Assembly (NCBI GenBank): GCA_032622095.1
Contig: CP136061.1
Coordinates: 131,508,087 to 131,572,086 of the forward strand
Length of the DNA stretch: 64,000 nucleotides
From: Siphonodentalium dalli
Lineage: Eukaryota; Mollusca; Scaphopoda; Gadilida; Siphonodentaliidae
Reading direction: 5' to 3'
Shown here: positions 36,401-39,829 of the stretch, one piece after another
Numbering within the stretch: position 1 is the stretch's first letter
Layout: each line of letters begins with the position of its first letter
The notes under the pieces: model-generated
The model's input: only the letters and a program-made list of their open reading frames with translations
What the model was told of the DNA's origin: nothing
Databases searched by the model: none
Made by a program: the position numbers and the translations under genes

Positions 36401-37249
36401 ATAACTTGTCAATTTGTCTAACATATGATACTATGTTTGATTATTACAGTATGCATAATATGATATTAACATTTTATATACTTGAGTTGACTTGTACAGC
36501 TGTGTATCATGATTCATCACACCCACATGGACATAATCCCAGTTAATGCTTAATTGATTTCAGTGTTTTTATTTCTTGTAAATTATGTTCATATTTCTTT
36601 AATCTTTAATATTAAGGACCAAACTGATGCCATTGTGAAAACATCCAGACAATATCGCGAATTAAGCACCCAAACATCCGGTCATTAGAAACGTACTACT
36701 AAATCGCGTACCGTTTTCGCCGATTTGTGGTATTGACGATCGGTGATTTTATTATATTTTTGCCGGTGGGTCAATAAAATGTTTAGGGTCGAATGCAAAA
36801 CATAGGGTCGGTCGGGAAACCCAAACCAAAACCCTTTTTTTCTTTGACCTGATAAGAAATGTCGACACTTACAGTACCTCGAAAGTTGGAAACTTCTCCC
36901 TCGGCAAAAAAAATGCCGACGCAAAATCGTAATCTCCTCGGCTCGTCCTCGGCAGTGCCGAATGCCGAGGACTAATTAAAAGGACTGATAGTGTAATGGT
37001 CTAAAAATAGTACCATTCCTCTCCCAGTAACTTGGAGTAAAAAAAAGCTCCCGCTGGCTGTTCTCTCTGACCACTGAATCAATGCTGAAAGTTCAGTGAA
37101 GAAATACCTCAAAGGATGACTGACCTTGCATGATTGATTTGGACATTCGATGGTGTTTGCAAGTAGCAGACGACTAAGGCAACCTTCACAGTATGTGTGC
37201 CCACAAGTCAGAACTAGCGGCTGTCTGCGAGTTTTCACATTAGAAGGAT
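3350..37249 (-). CDS. TRIM/RBCC-type gene, partial, 13 exons seen
   Basis: Known family role: TRIM proteins are usually RING E3 ubiquitin ligases that self-assemble through a coiled coil. Seen here: exons at 37249-37108, 25403-25303, 22944-22887, 19958-19870, 18351-18293, 16216-16075, 15061-14981, 14280-14180, 10653-10587, 8495-8447, 7505-7373, 6650-6576 and 3462-3350. From 25403 on, eleven junctions keep one frame, which is very unlikely by chance. Domain order is half RING, linker, B-box 1 (CDEC...CEKC...CGTC), B-box 2 (CKVH...CEDD...CSRC...DHKGH), helical coiled-coil region, acidic/serine tail. Missing: start codon, first RING cysteines and the 3' end (beyond the left edge). Introns are 0.6-12 kb and full of transposons. 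It could be a working gene or one damaged near its RING; the open frame over 12 exons argues that it is, or recently was, under selection. Confidence 0.85.
3594..3668. repeat. Hairpin-forming inverted repeat, about 37-nt arms
   Basis: GAAATATGGCTTGTTGCCAT and a matching ATGGCTACAAGTCATATTTC flank CGGAAAGCTCTCA / TGAGAGCTTTCTG. An extra diverged copy of the left arm lies just before it (3550-3590). It could be a tiny foldback element or a hairpin transcript; nothing decides this. Confidence 0.55.
4104..4162 (-). other. Possible cassette exon of the TRIM gene (out of frame)
   Basis: A strong acceptor (a pyrimidine-rich run ending GGCTCAG) and a strong donor (A|GTAAGTG) bound 59 nt between TRIM exons 6576 and 3462. 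Joined to exon 6576 it reads open (RFTHYSVQLCNVMLPPAEF), but its length is not a multiple of three, and the following exon then reaches a stop within three codons. It may be a poison exon or a chance pair of sites in a repeat-rich intron. Confidence 0.3.
4225..5185. mobile_element. TIR element with arms of about 130 bp
   Basis: The sequence at 4230-4345 (AATTGTGTCACAGGTC, CAGAACAAATTTTGAC, CAGTAATACTTAATCCTATA, AAGCCTACA) reappears inverted at 5040-5180. The interior has no convincing transposase, so it is probably a non-autonomous DNA transposon. Ends were not fixed to a base. Confidence 0.6.
5224..6503. mobile_element. hAT-type non-autonomous element, 8-bp target duplication
   Basis: The ends are CACGGGCGTAACCAG and CTGGCTACGCCCATG, inverted copies of each other, starting CA and ending TG. 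Both flanks carry ATATGAAC (5216-5223 and 6504-6511), an exact 8-bp duplication as hAT transposases make. Near-end GC-rich stretches at 5280-5400 and 6395-6470 are part of it. No hAT transposase or BED finger was recognised inside. Confidence 0.85.
6576..6650 (-). CDS. TRIM gene exon after the coiled coil
   Basis: This exon ends at CAAAG|GTGAGT. Two acceptors three bases apart (GAG|CAG|ATGG) both keep the frame: starting at 6650 gives ...IRWCPGPSPAGLIKHYGDV..., starting at 6647 drops one Arg. The region PGPSPAGLIKHYGDVKGKFA sits just C-terminal to the coiled coil. No known domain is seen in it. Confidence 0.8.
6660..7370. other. TRIM intron, nothing recognised
   Basis: AT-rich intron sequence between exons 7373 and 6650. 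No repeat end, RNA gene or convincing ORF was seen. Confidence 0.5.
7373..7505 (-). CDS. TRIM gene exon, distal coiled-coil region
   Basis: A 133-nt exon with acceptor TTTATTTTTAG and donor AT|GTGAGT. It completes a GCT codon from exon 8447 and encodes SQRVLNNNSEVIVNAQAVLD followed by a lysine-containing helix and an acidic stretch (GDDADEDSV). It continues the helical region and leads to the tail. Confidence 0.82.
7510..8262. other. TRIM intron, nothing recognised
   Basis: AT-rich. The plus-strand open frame at 7764-8156 has no recognisable motif and I treat it as chance. Confidence 0.45.
8263..8368. mobile_element. Half copy of palindromic TTAA-type MITE
   Basis: After a TTAA at 8259-8262 the sequence CCCTTTCAGTGCCAAGTCCG to TGGAAAGAGCTCT matches the left half of the complete palindromic element at 11521-11724. 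The right half is lost. Confidence 0.65.
8447..8495 (-). CDS. TRIM gene exon, coiled coil
   Basis: A short 49-nt exon (acceptor GTATTTTTAG, donor ACAG|GTGAGA) encoding HTQLNEDIRKLEAAIT. Leu and Ile recur at coiled-coil-like spacing. The last G joins CT of the next exon to give Ala. Phase agrees on both sides. Confidence 0.82.
8500..9236. other. TRIM intron with short inverted piece
   Basis: Near 8600-8665 GGTGTCATGTGAGGC and GCCTCACATGACACC form an inverted pair of 15 bp. Otherwise nothing is recognised. Confidence 0.45.
9241..9482. mobile_element. TTAA-type MITE (piggyBac-like), copy 1
   Basis: Exact TTAA lies on both sides (9237-9240 and 9483-9486). The ends are CCCTTCCATGACTGAAGC and GTCATGGAAGGG. 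The middle carries paired ATATATGAGAATRCATTGG / ATTCTCTTATATATACGAGG phrases. TTAA duplication and CCC start fit piggyBac-type mobilisation. Related copies are at 11805, 15407 and 26455. Confidence 0.75.
9594..9956. mobile_element. hAT-type MITE with worn 8-bp duplication
   Basis: The ends CAGGGATCAAC and a right end inverted as CAGGGACCAGCC bound 363 bp. Flanks GCATGTGC and GTGTGTGC agree at 6 of 8 bases. Repeated GGAGAAGTCACTTCTCC palindromes sit just inside both ends. There is no ORF of note. Confidence 0.6.
10092..10480. mobile_element. Palindromic MITE 'CAGAATGAGGTC', intact copy
   Basis: The left end GAAATAGTGTATCTGATATT then GCAGAATGAGGTCC is matched by the inverted right end. A second internal palindrome (GGTGATGCTAGCCCACC and its partner) lies near 10395. 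This copy is uninterrupted in its middle and therefore shows the empty site for the insertion in the copy at 18435-19595. Confidence 0.7.
10587..10653 (-). CDS. TRIM gene exon, coiled coil
   Basis: A 67-nt exon (acceptor ACTTTCTTTCAG, donor CTG|GTGAGT). The first base completes AGA with exon 14180; the rest encodes EKEHVDKVLHIANTTNSPVD plus SL. The charged, Leu/Val-spaced sequence continues the coiled coil. Confidence 0.82.
10876..11112 (-). pseudogene. Decayed RecQ-like helicase N-terminus
   Basis: From ATG at 11112 the minus strand reads MAKSKFSTLQLRLYLQKIDI, then DSLKPEQENILRSSFIHRKD. The phrase LKPEQ...I...F...KD is the Q-motif region typical of RecQ-type helicases, usually followed by a PTGxGKS Walker A. 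Here the Walker A place (CTTCTGCGGGTTATGG) is out of frame and lacks the lysine, and no helicase core follows. Such RecQ-like ORFs are common dispersed genes in marine invertebrates. It lies in a TRIM intron, same strand, with no link to that gene. Assignment rests on a short motif. Confidence 0.45.
11521..11724. mobile_element. Palindromic TTAA-type MITE, complete
   Basis: A near-perfect 204-bp palindrome centred on CTCTAAGAGCTC, starting CCCTTTCAGTGCC and ending GGCACTGAAAGGG, with TTAA on both sides (11517-11520 and 11725-11728). Both arms are about 100 bp. This is a fully foldback piggyBac-like MITE. Confidence 0.85.
11805..12044. mobile_element. TTAA-type MITE (piggyBac-like), copy 2
   Basis: TTAA lies at 11801-11804 and 12045-12048. 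The ends are CCCTTCCACGACTAGAGC and CCCATCACGAAAGGA. The body matches the copy at 9241. Confidence 0.72.
12132..13865. mobile_element. Repeat family A ('GCATACCCCCTAGTG'), split by a hAT
   Basis: The left piece 12132-12206 (CAAGAGCTGGGCAATCGCC, GCATACCTCCC) and the right piece 13644-13865 (AATCTAGAACGGAAAACC, GAACATCCATACCAAATTTC, then a GCACGGACG tail) together match continuous copies at 23893 and 26955. The 12215-13635 hAT separates them. Confidence 0.7.
12215..13635. mobile_element. hAT-type element, 1.4 kb, exact 8-bp duplication
   Basis: The ends TAGTGATGAGCCGATTG and its inverted partner ATCGGCTCATCACTA flank 1421 bp. Both sides carry GCTGAGAT (12207-12214, 13636-13643). Subterminal CCGATT repeats occur at both ends (AATCGGCCGATTCCGATT). 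No transposase is recognisable in the inside frames, so it is non-autonomous or gutted. Confidence 0.88.
13866..14175. other. TRIM intron, nothing recognised
   Basis: AT-rich intron between the family A repeat and exon 14180-14280. No repeat end or coding signal was seen. Confidence 0.45.
14180..14280 (-). CDS. TRIM gene exon, coiled coil
   Basis: A 101-nt exon (acceptor TTTTGTTATGCAG, donor ACAAG|GTAATA). It encodes TLDDFVPDMKKDTNKIVDEI then REHFLKLHRTLQT, a charged amphipathic stretch. It ends two bases into a codon completed by exon 10653. Confidence 0.85.
14290..14975. other. TRIM intron, nothing recognised
   Basis: AT-rich. The phrase CCCAGGTCCCGTTT occurs twice (near 14826 and 14886) about 60 bp apart, a small local duplication. 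Nothing else is recognised. Confidence 0.45.
14981..15061 (-). CDS. TRIM gene exon, start of coiled coil
   Basis: An 81-nt, 27-codon symmetric exon (acceptor AAAAAATTCCAG, donor GATAAG|GTAAGA) giving NKVIFAEMENALQVAISVSK then RLRRADK. It follows B-box 2 directly, where RBCC proteins begin their coiled coil. Confidence 0.85.
15407..15602. mobile_element. TTAA-type MITE (piggyBac-like), copy 3
   Basis: TTAA flanks are at 15403-15406 and 15603-15606. The ends are TCCTTCCATGGCTGGAGC and GCTCCCGTCATGGAAGG. It is slightly shorter than its relatives because of an internal deletion. Confidence 0.72.
15620..15930. repeat. Dispersed repeat B, copy 1
   Basis: It matches 23130-23480 in the same orientation through phrases such as GCATTCTGATTTG, CAGGAGTCGCATAATC, TACCCAGAGATTTGAT and AAAAAGYACA. 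Its nature is unknown. The short minus-strand frame here has no recognisable motif. Confidence 0.55.
16075..16216 (-). CDS. TRIM gene exon, B-box 2 zinc finger
   Basis: A 142-nt exon (acceptor TCCTTTTTACAG, donor GATAAG|GTATTC). The reading LFVINPECKVHGKPIEYYCE, DDHTSICSRCVIIGDHKGH, SINSYEDK holds the B-box 2 pattern C-x2-H...C-x2-D...C-x2-C...H-x3-H with all ligands present. In TRIM proteins this finger helps self-assembly. Phase agrees with both neighbours. Confidence 0.93.
16468..17231 (+). mobile_element. Tandem-repeat element with G/C hairpin end (family C)
   Basis: The left end GTGACTGTCCCAATGGGACT then GGATACCCCCC. The core has three to four units of about 165-180 bp marked by AGGAATAAAAGC (16624, 16789, 16969) and CATAATCGCAGGTGCAC. 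The right end is GACGGACGGACAAGC then a hairpin of a C-run, AACTTCGTTG and a G-run. Architecture is like pearl / Helentron-associated elements. A shorter relative begins at 25439. Open frames in the core are repeat shadows. Confidence 0.7.
17597..17880. mobile_element. Diverged copy of TTAA element 'AGGTACTCAATCC'
   Basis: It starts GTTAGGTACCCAATCC and carries CAGATTCCAACAACAACA, then later TCTGAGCTTTGATGGGTT and CCTCGACTTG, all found in the better copy at 24235-24714. The right end is lost. Confidence 0.55.
18293..18351 (-). CDS. TRIM gene exon between the B-boxes
   Basis: A 59-nt exon (acceptor TTGTTTTAG, donor AAAGA|GTGAGT) encoding VHSSSKTLRQHQAKPLSKK. A helix-like H/K/L stretch between B-box 1 (CFNK) and B-box 2 is usual in TRIM proteins with two B-boxes. 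The last two bases (GA) are completed by G of the next exon. Confidence 0.87.
18435..19595. mobile_element. Palindromic MITE 'CAGAATGAGGTC', split copy
   Basis: Left arm 18435-18588 and right arm 19335-19595 match the intact copy at 10092-10480. The 746-bp element at 18589-19334 interrupts it. Confidence 0.72.
18589..19334. mobile_element. TIR element inserted at TA inside a MITE
   Basis: The ends are CCTTACTAGTTCGTATTTAA and, inverted on the right, CCTTACTCGTATTTAAATTC; both continue with CGCGCAGTACTATTTTTCG. TA lies on each side (18587-18588, 19335-19336). The uninterrupted sister MITE has a single TA at this spot, which proves the duplication. The inside holds GCGCGAATT palindromes and no recognised transposase. 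A TA duplication suggests a Tc1/mariner-like mobiliser; the TIR start is not one I can name. Confidence 0.82.
19600..19865. other. TRIM intron, nothing recognised
   Basis: AT-rich sequence between the MITE and exon 19870. Confidence 0.45.
19870..19958 (-). CDS. TRIM gene exon, B-box 1 zinc finger
   Basis: An 89-nt exon (acceptor TTTTCTTTTCAG, donor AATAAG|GTAAGT). After AC completes an Asp codon it reads LSCDECHVGKASCICEKCDC then VMCGTCFNK. The eight-plus cysteines in C-x2-C, C-x1-C-x2-C and C-x2-C spacing fit a B-box 1. A decayed duplicate of the exon lies just upstream at 19985-20053. Confidence 0.9.
19985..20053 (-). pseudogene. Tandem duplicate of the B-box 1 exon, decayed
   Basis: About 95 bp upstream of the real exon, the acceptor TTTTTAG and the reading LSCDECHVGKAFCMCAKC are repeated, but the copy then runs VIVM and a TGA with no donor, because bases are lost compared with CDCVMCGTC. 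The flanking GATGTCACATGA is duplicated too, so this is a simple tandem duplication of exon plus intron edge. Confidence 0.75.
20060..20768. other. TRIM intron, nothing recognised
   Basis: AT-rich intron between the duplicated exon copy and the element at 20769. No firm feature. Confidence 0.4.
20769..22163. mobile_element. hAT-like element, 1.4 kb, possible 5-bp duplication
   Basis: The ends CAGGGTTTCCGCCAGGC and, inverted, CAGGGTTTCCGCCAAGG bound 1395 bp; CATTA lies directly outside both. CAGGG ends suit hAT, although a 5-bp duplication is the exception there. Inside, GAGATCCCGTGCTATCGTAC occurs twice (near 21140 and 21260). No transposase was recognised. Confidence 0.7.
22490..22812 (+). 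mobile_element. Fragment of tandem-repeat element, family D
   Basis: It shares GAGTTATGTCCCTGACATCA, TTTGAACAAATCTGAA, CCAGTCACTCAAGG and ATGGCCCTGGTTTC with the longer element at 42820-43366. The hairpin end is absent here. Confidence 0.6.
22887..22944 (-). CDS. TRIM gene exon before B-box 1
   Basis: A 58-nt exon (acceptor TGTTCTTTTGCAG, donor TTCAG|GTTCCA) encoding RFEQNQSPGEWSHHETEYS. It enters at phase 0 and leaves one base, G, which with AC of the B-box exon makes Asp. The phase match on both sides is the main evidence; the sequence itself is a plain linker. Confidence 0.72.
23130..23480. repeat. Dispersed repeat B, copy 2
   Basis: Diverged copy of 15620-15930, same orientation. Just beyond it, GATTCGAGCATGAAAAGAGT (near 23573) and a similar phrase at 23005 suggest further pieces. 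Confidence 0.5.
23893..24230. mobile_element. Repeat family A, copy 2
   Basis: It begins GAGCTGGGCTGTTGCCCGGT with CATACCCCCTAGTGTG, then CTCTAGAACGAAAAACCTGA and GAACATCCATACCAAATTTC. It ends at the TTAA where the next element is inserted; its tail resumes after 24718. Confidence 0.65.
24235..24714. mobile_element. TTAA element 'AGGTACTCAATCCGATC', best copy
   Basis: TTAA at 24231-24234 and 24715-24718 flank 480 bp whose ends are AGGTACTCAATCCGATCAG and CGGATTGAGTACCT. Paired inner phrases (GATTCGAGTCGAG / CTCGACTCGAATC) make it largely foldback. It sits inside a family A copy. Relatives: 17597, 53401 and 59076. Confidence 0.8.
24834..25080. mobile_element. Palindromic MITE 'CAGAATGAGGTC', double palindrome copy
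   Basis: CTTGAAATAGTGTGTCTGTC and its inverted right end enclose two successive palindromes, each with GCAGAATGAGGT arms and a GGTGATGCTAGC centre. It lies in the tail of a family A copy. Confidence 0.7.
25303..25403 (-). CDS. TRIM gene exon, linker after the RING
   Basis: A 101-nt exon (acceptor GAATATTTCAG, donor ACA|GTAAGT). In the supported frame it reads ENNNNRWRHSQKFMARYVPY then WTDYQPPKHYDNT. With this acceptor it cannot follow the RING exon directly (a stop results). A second acceptor 19 nt inside (AATAACAG|GTGG, start 25384) would join the RING exon in frame. Either that weaker site is used or another exon lies in the 11.7-kb intron. Confidence 0.7.
25439..25620 (+). mobile_element. 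Family C tandem-repeat element, left fragment
   Basis: It begins GTGACTGTCCCAATGGGACT as at 16468 and runs through CATTGCAGGTGCACAACCCT and CCTATTGACCGAAAAATGTA before breaking off. Confidence 0.65.
25670..26220 (+). mobile_element. Tandem-repeat element with hairpin end (family E)
   Basis: Two units of about 181 bp (each with AGCTATATAGATGTTGCAAA, CAACATGTTAGGAACAATAT, GGAGGAGTTGATTACACCAT) are followed by CGGACGCACGGACGAGG and the hairpin GTCCTCCGACG GAAA CGTCGGGGGAC at 26195-26220. A matching left end (CATGTCCCCCGACTCG) is near 25694. The minus-strand 175-codon frame across it is only the repeat read through twice. Confidence 0.72.
26455..26672. mobile_element. TTAA-type MITE (piggyBac-like), copy 4, reversed
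   Basis: TTAA lies at 26451-26454 and 26673-26676. It runs in the opposite sense to copies 1-3, from TCATGACGGGAGCTGC to GGAAGCTCCAGTAATGGAAG. Confidence 0.72.
26955..27178. mobile_element. Repeat family A, copy 3 (left part)
   Basis: GCTGGTGCATAACTCCCCC, CATACCTATAACCCACATTT and ACATTTTCAGAAAAACAAAA match the first part of the copies at 12132 and 23893. It passes into the telomere-like tract. Confidence 0.5.
27178..27488. repeat. Degenerate telomere-like (TAACCC) tract
   Basis: Plus-strand text is a worn array of TAACC/CTAACC units (CCATAACCCAAACCTTAACC, TAACCCTAACCGACCC, TAACCCTAACCCTGACCC). It resumes after the hAT element at 28260 (TAACCCAAACTCAAACC). The minus-strand 62-codon and plus-strand 139-codon frames are products of this repeat. 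Confidence 0.65.
27489..28251. mobile_element. hAT-type element, exact 8-bp duplication
   Basis: The ends TAGGGTTGAAACGATTA and, inverted, TAGTGTTGAAACGATTA flank 763 bp; AATAAAAC lies on both sides (27481-27488 and 28252-28259). GACTAGTCG palindromes sit inside both ends. No transposase was recognised. It splits the telomere-like tract. Confidence 0.87.
28290..28892 (+). mobile_element. Tandem-repeat element ending TTTTATTAGTATA (family F)
   Basis: Units of about 130-190 bp share CCATGTGTACCAATT (28313, 28506, 28639, 28789), AGCTGATAATAAACG and GGCACCT. The right end, ACATACAAACAAATGAACAC then TTTTATTAGTATA, is a typical terminus of such invertebrate elements. The left end is unclear. Confidence 0.55.
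28893..29689. other. TRIM intron, nothing recognised
   Basis: AT-rich. The open frame at 28971-29195 has no motif. Confidence 0.4.
29690..30720. repeat. Diverged duplicate pair around TTAGTCGGACA
   Basis: 29700-29885 and 30540-30715 share CTTAGTCGGACAGATGCGTA / TTTAGTCGGACAAGTGCGTA, ATTTCAAAGAGC and other pieces in the same order, 0.84 kb apart. On the minus strand both give a similar weak peptide (CYALVRLNHF...SYKL), broken by stops in the left copy. It may be an old transposon coding scrap. No family was recognised. Confidence 0.4.
30730..32065. other. TRIM intron, nothing recognised
   Basis: AT-rich intron between the duplicate pair and the Harbinger-like element. No convincing gene or repeat end was seen. 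Confidence 0.4.
32812..33403. mobile_element. TTAA element nested in the Harbinger-like element
   Basis: TTAA at 32808-32811 and 33404-33407. The ends are AGGGGTACTGTACACC and GGGTACAGTACCCCT. The open frame near 33224 is not recognised. Confidence 0.75.
33489..33565 (+). repeat. Three TGGGACGAATC repeats
   Basis: The 11-mer occurs near 33489, 33523 and 33553, inside the Harbinger-like element, in a TTTCGTCACGTACC context. Confidence 0.5.
34410..35025. repeat. Unclassified repeat, (AAT)n run and family A piece
   Basis: 34500-34850 has the feel of a tandem-repeat element unit (AACTCTGGAAAGC, CATATACCTACCAAATTTCA). An (AAT)n microsatellite lies at 34855-34880, and a family A fragment (ACTCTAGAACGGAAAACCTG, GGTGAACATCCATA) follows at 34940-35025. 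The 123-codon plus-strand frame is a shadow of this. Confidence 0.45.
35030..36030. other. TRIM intron, nothing recognised
   Basis: AT-rich. The short frames here show no motif. Confidence 0.4.
36033..36150. mobile_element. Palindromic MITE 'CAGAATGAGGTC', small copy
   Basis: GCAGAATGAGGTCCCCAGAG and the inverted GGACCTCATTCTTC frame a GGTGATGTTAA centre, as in the copies at 10092 and 24834. Confidence 0.62.
36226..36285. repeat. CCTAGGC palindrome cluster
   Basis: CCTAGGC or TGCCTAGG occurs four times within 60 bp around an A-run. A similar layout with CCGAGG/GGCA (CCCTCGGCAAAAAAAATGCC) occurs at 36897-36970, hinting that both are ends of one repeat. Confidence 0.5.
37108..37249 (-). CDS. 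TRIM gene exon, second half of RING finger
   Basis: A 142-nt exon (acceptor TATCTTTGCAG, donor TTTGAG|GTATTT). It reads PSNVKTRRQPLVLTCGHTYC, EGCLSRLLLANTIECPNQSC, KVSHPL. C-x-H-x2-C-x2-C supplies ligands 3-6, and CPNQSC would be ligands 7-8 with C-x4-C spacing instead of the usual C-x2-C. The first C-x2-C pair must be in an exon further upstream (one base is needed in front). It is joined to the TRIM gene by domain order and strand; direct splicing to the next exon is not certain. Confidence 0.8.
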
Positions 37250-37420
37250 CTGCAAAGATACGTTAGTTTCAATAAAAATTCAATTAAAATTTTAAGGCCT
37301 AATTAATTTTCAAGACACTAGATGAAGCTAGTAATTATTTGATTTTGGGACATTGCAGCAATAAAATTTGATTGAAAAATACTGTATATATTAATTTAAT
37401 ATTAGTAATTATTTACATAC

Positions 37421-37442
37421 CATGAAGAGACTTGCCAAAATT
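37421..37442 (-). other. Possible end of the preceding RING exon, cut by hAT
   Basis: Just upstream of the RING exon, a good donor (CTTCATG|GTATGT) ends a stretch reading NFGKSLH+D in the phase the RING exon needs; the D is completed across the junction. The coding-like text stops at 37442, where a hAT-like end (TAGTGATGAAC) begins. The usual C-x2-C would have to lie beyond that insertion. Confidence 0.3.
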
Positions 37443-37520
37443 TAGTGATGAACTGATTAACGCCAACGATGATCGGCATAAGCCGATATTGAGGTAATCG
37501 GAATGGAATCGGTATGCAAC
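37443..37520. mobile_element. hAT-like end, relative of 12215-13635
   Basis: TAGTGATGAACTGATTAACG, then GATCGGCATAAGCCGAT and AATCGGAATGGAATCGG resemble the TAGTGATGAGCCGATT end and CCGATT repeats of the 12215 element. The other end was not found. Confidence 0.45.
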
Positions 37521-37675
37521 TCTTATATGTAAAGTTGTTTCATTCACCAGATCCAGTCTTAGCAGATTGTAAATGGCATGGGGCCAAAAAAAGGCCCGGT
37601 GTTTTCAATGATGGAGCGGGCCTGCAAGGGGATGATTTTAAGAATCTATATCAATGTTGTAGATTTGTAATGACA

Positions 37676-38004
37676 CTGTAGCTCAATTTGGGAAGGAGTT
37701 AATTTTTGCTGAGCAATGAATAGACTGACAAAGAAGAAGGAAAGTAAACTAGAGGTCACCCCGAAGATCCATATGAAGTTTGGTGATGAACGGATGAGGG
37801 ATGTGGTCTGTAGGGCGCGCCAAATCATTCAGTCATACAAAGACGAAATTCCAAGATGGCTGCTGGTGGCCATGTTTTTCAACGAATTTCTGTCAAATAG
37901 GAGGCTCCCATCTAGGGGTCAAATTGTTGACAGACGGACACATGCACAGATGAATGGATGCACGGCAATAGCTCAAACTTTACAAAGTAAAGTTGAGCTA
38001 AACA
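37676..38004 (+). mobile_element. Tandem-repeat element family G, single-unit copy
   Basis: The left end is CTGTAGCTCAATTTGG. One core unit (AAGATGGCTGCTGGTGGCCA) is present. The right end is the hairpin AGCTCAAACTTTAC AAA GTAAAGTTGAGCT at 37970-37999, followed by AAAC. The hairpin's AGCTCAA also pairs with the left end, as in Helentron-associated elements. It is the short sister of 41161-42487. Confidence 0.75.
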
Positions 38005-38079
38005 TTAATGGACGAAACCCGTAGTACCCTGCTGGACAAAACAAGCGTCCATTGCCAAAGCGGTGTATTTTTGCCATTA

Positions 38080-38167
38080 GGCAAGTACACCGCGACCGAA
38101 TGGCAGGTACACCGCGGCCGAACGGCAAGTACACCACGGCCGAATGTCAACTGCACCGCGGCCGAAC
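38080..38167. repeat. 22-bp minisatellite, four units
   Basis: Four units of exactly 22 bp: GGCAAGTACACCGCGACCGA+AT and three near copies. It is GC/CpG-rich in an AT-rich setting. Confidence 0.85.
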
Positions 38168-38169
38168 AG

Positions 38170-38985
38170 GTTTAGATTTCTGGTTTGTTATGTAGTCAAA
38201 TACAAGGTTAGTATTTTTAATTAAAGGAAATTTAATAATATAACTGTCCGTACATAATCTGGACTTTGCGGTCATTATGACTAACAAAATTTATCTTTTA
38301 CCCCACTGTTTCAACGATAACGCAGATTTTAATGGATTTTGTTCTCTGCTCTAATTCATTGGCTGTGGGAGGAGCTTACCAATATTTTGTTCTAATGTGG
38401 TATACTTTGACACCAATAATCGAGAAATTAGTAAATTAAATAATTCCCATTCTCTGCGTAATGTTGTCAATATAAAATGGACTGGAGTATATACATGTAG
38501 TTTGAGATGTATAACATTCACGAACTGGACGCTCAGAATAATTCTATAGATCATTTCTGGCCAGTCCTTCTAGCTGCCTTTAACTAGTCTTTGTTACCAG
38601 ACTCCAAATGTGCGACGAAAGGTACGACATTGCTCATAACGTTTTATTAGTGTTTTTAATCGAGTGGCAATTATTTTTAAAAATATGGGCAAATCAGCAT
38701 ATTAAATAAAAGTGTAATATTCTCGATCCATATGTGGCAAATACATTGCCCTGTGAAAATTAACGAACTGCGAGCGGGAGAAACTGGAAATGGCGACATT
38801 TTACTATTTCTTCTATAATTCCATGATATGCCATGATGATGAACTGAATAAAAATTACACAAACAAATAATTTTGACTGGTAGTAACAATATTTGTGTGT
38901 TGAAAATTTTTAGAATTGTGATGGGACATGTGTATAAGGCCAAAATGAAAAATGCACGTGTTTCCCCTGACGGACACCTCAAAAT
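38170..38985. other. Nothing recognised
   Basis: AT-rich stretch between the minisatellite and the TA-flanked element. The 121-codon minus-strand frame at 38677-39042 has no recognisable motif. Confidence 0.4.
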
Positions 38986-38993
38986 TAGGGGTA

Positions 38994-39823
38994 CTGTGAA
39001 TGGCTTTAAATTCGTTGGTATCAATTTTCGTGGTTCAGCCATTTATGACTTTTTCGTGGGTTCGTAAATTCGTGGTTCCGCCGGTGCTAAATGTCACCTC
39101 CAAATCCCCAATAACAACAATCAAATCCAACTAATAGACGTGTAGACACATCGACGAGCTGTCGGTAATTGCGCGTCCGCACTGCAGGCGTAATTAGCAC
39201 GTCGCGTGTCCAAGCTTTTGTTGCCGGCTATCGAGAATATTAACGACGGGATTGTATTACTTAAGCATACAAAAGCTAGGTGAAAGTACTCACTTCTCAA
39301 AACAATCAATGTCAGACTGGGGATTATTTACTGAAGCCAACATCTATTAGTCTGCAACATATGAAATACAATCCCAAATGGTCAACAGCATAATGCAAAT
39401 ATGTCTCTTAAAAAATGGTTTAAAAGTGGTAAGATTGATTTTCGTCCTCCTACAACTTCTGGATTACCTGAAATTATTCTGCGTTATTGAACAGGAAGGT
39501 TAGTGAAACACCTATGAGGGGTATGCGTGACCAGTAATTGTTGATGTGTTATTTATTTATATGAAGTTAGATTGATTAAACATTGTAATTAGATCGTAGC
39601 TACTCTTCCATTAAATTAATGTACTTCCAGTTTGATAGAGTTACCTCCCTAGGCTTTGCTTTTAAATTGGGACAATAGAGTTACCTCCCACGTGACATTT
39701 CTTATTTCTCAAAATCGATCTAGTTTCGAAGATTAATTTTTCGTGGGGTTTTTAATTTCGTGGTTAGCAGCAACCACGAAAACCACGAAAATTGGACCCC
39801 CACGAATAAATGTACTTTTACAG
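38994..39823. mobile_element. TA-flanked element with CACGAAAAT ends (mariner-like MITE)
   Basis: TA|CTGTGAATGG at the left and TTTTACAG|TA at the right. Inside, CAATTTTCGTGG and its inverted form CCACGAAAATTGG mark both ends. Arms are only partly alike, so it is an old copy. Confidence 0.55.
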
Positions 39824-39829
39824 TATGCT

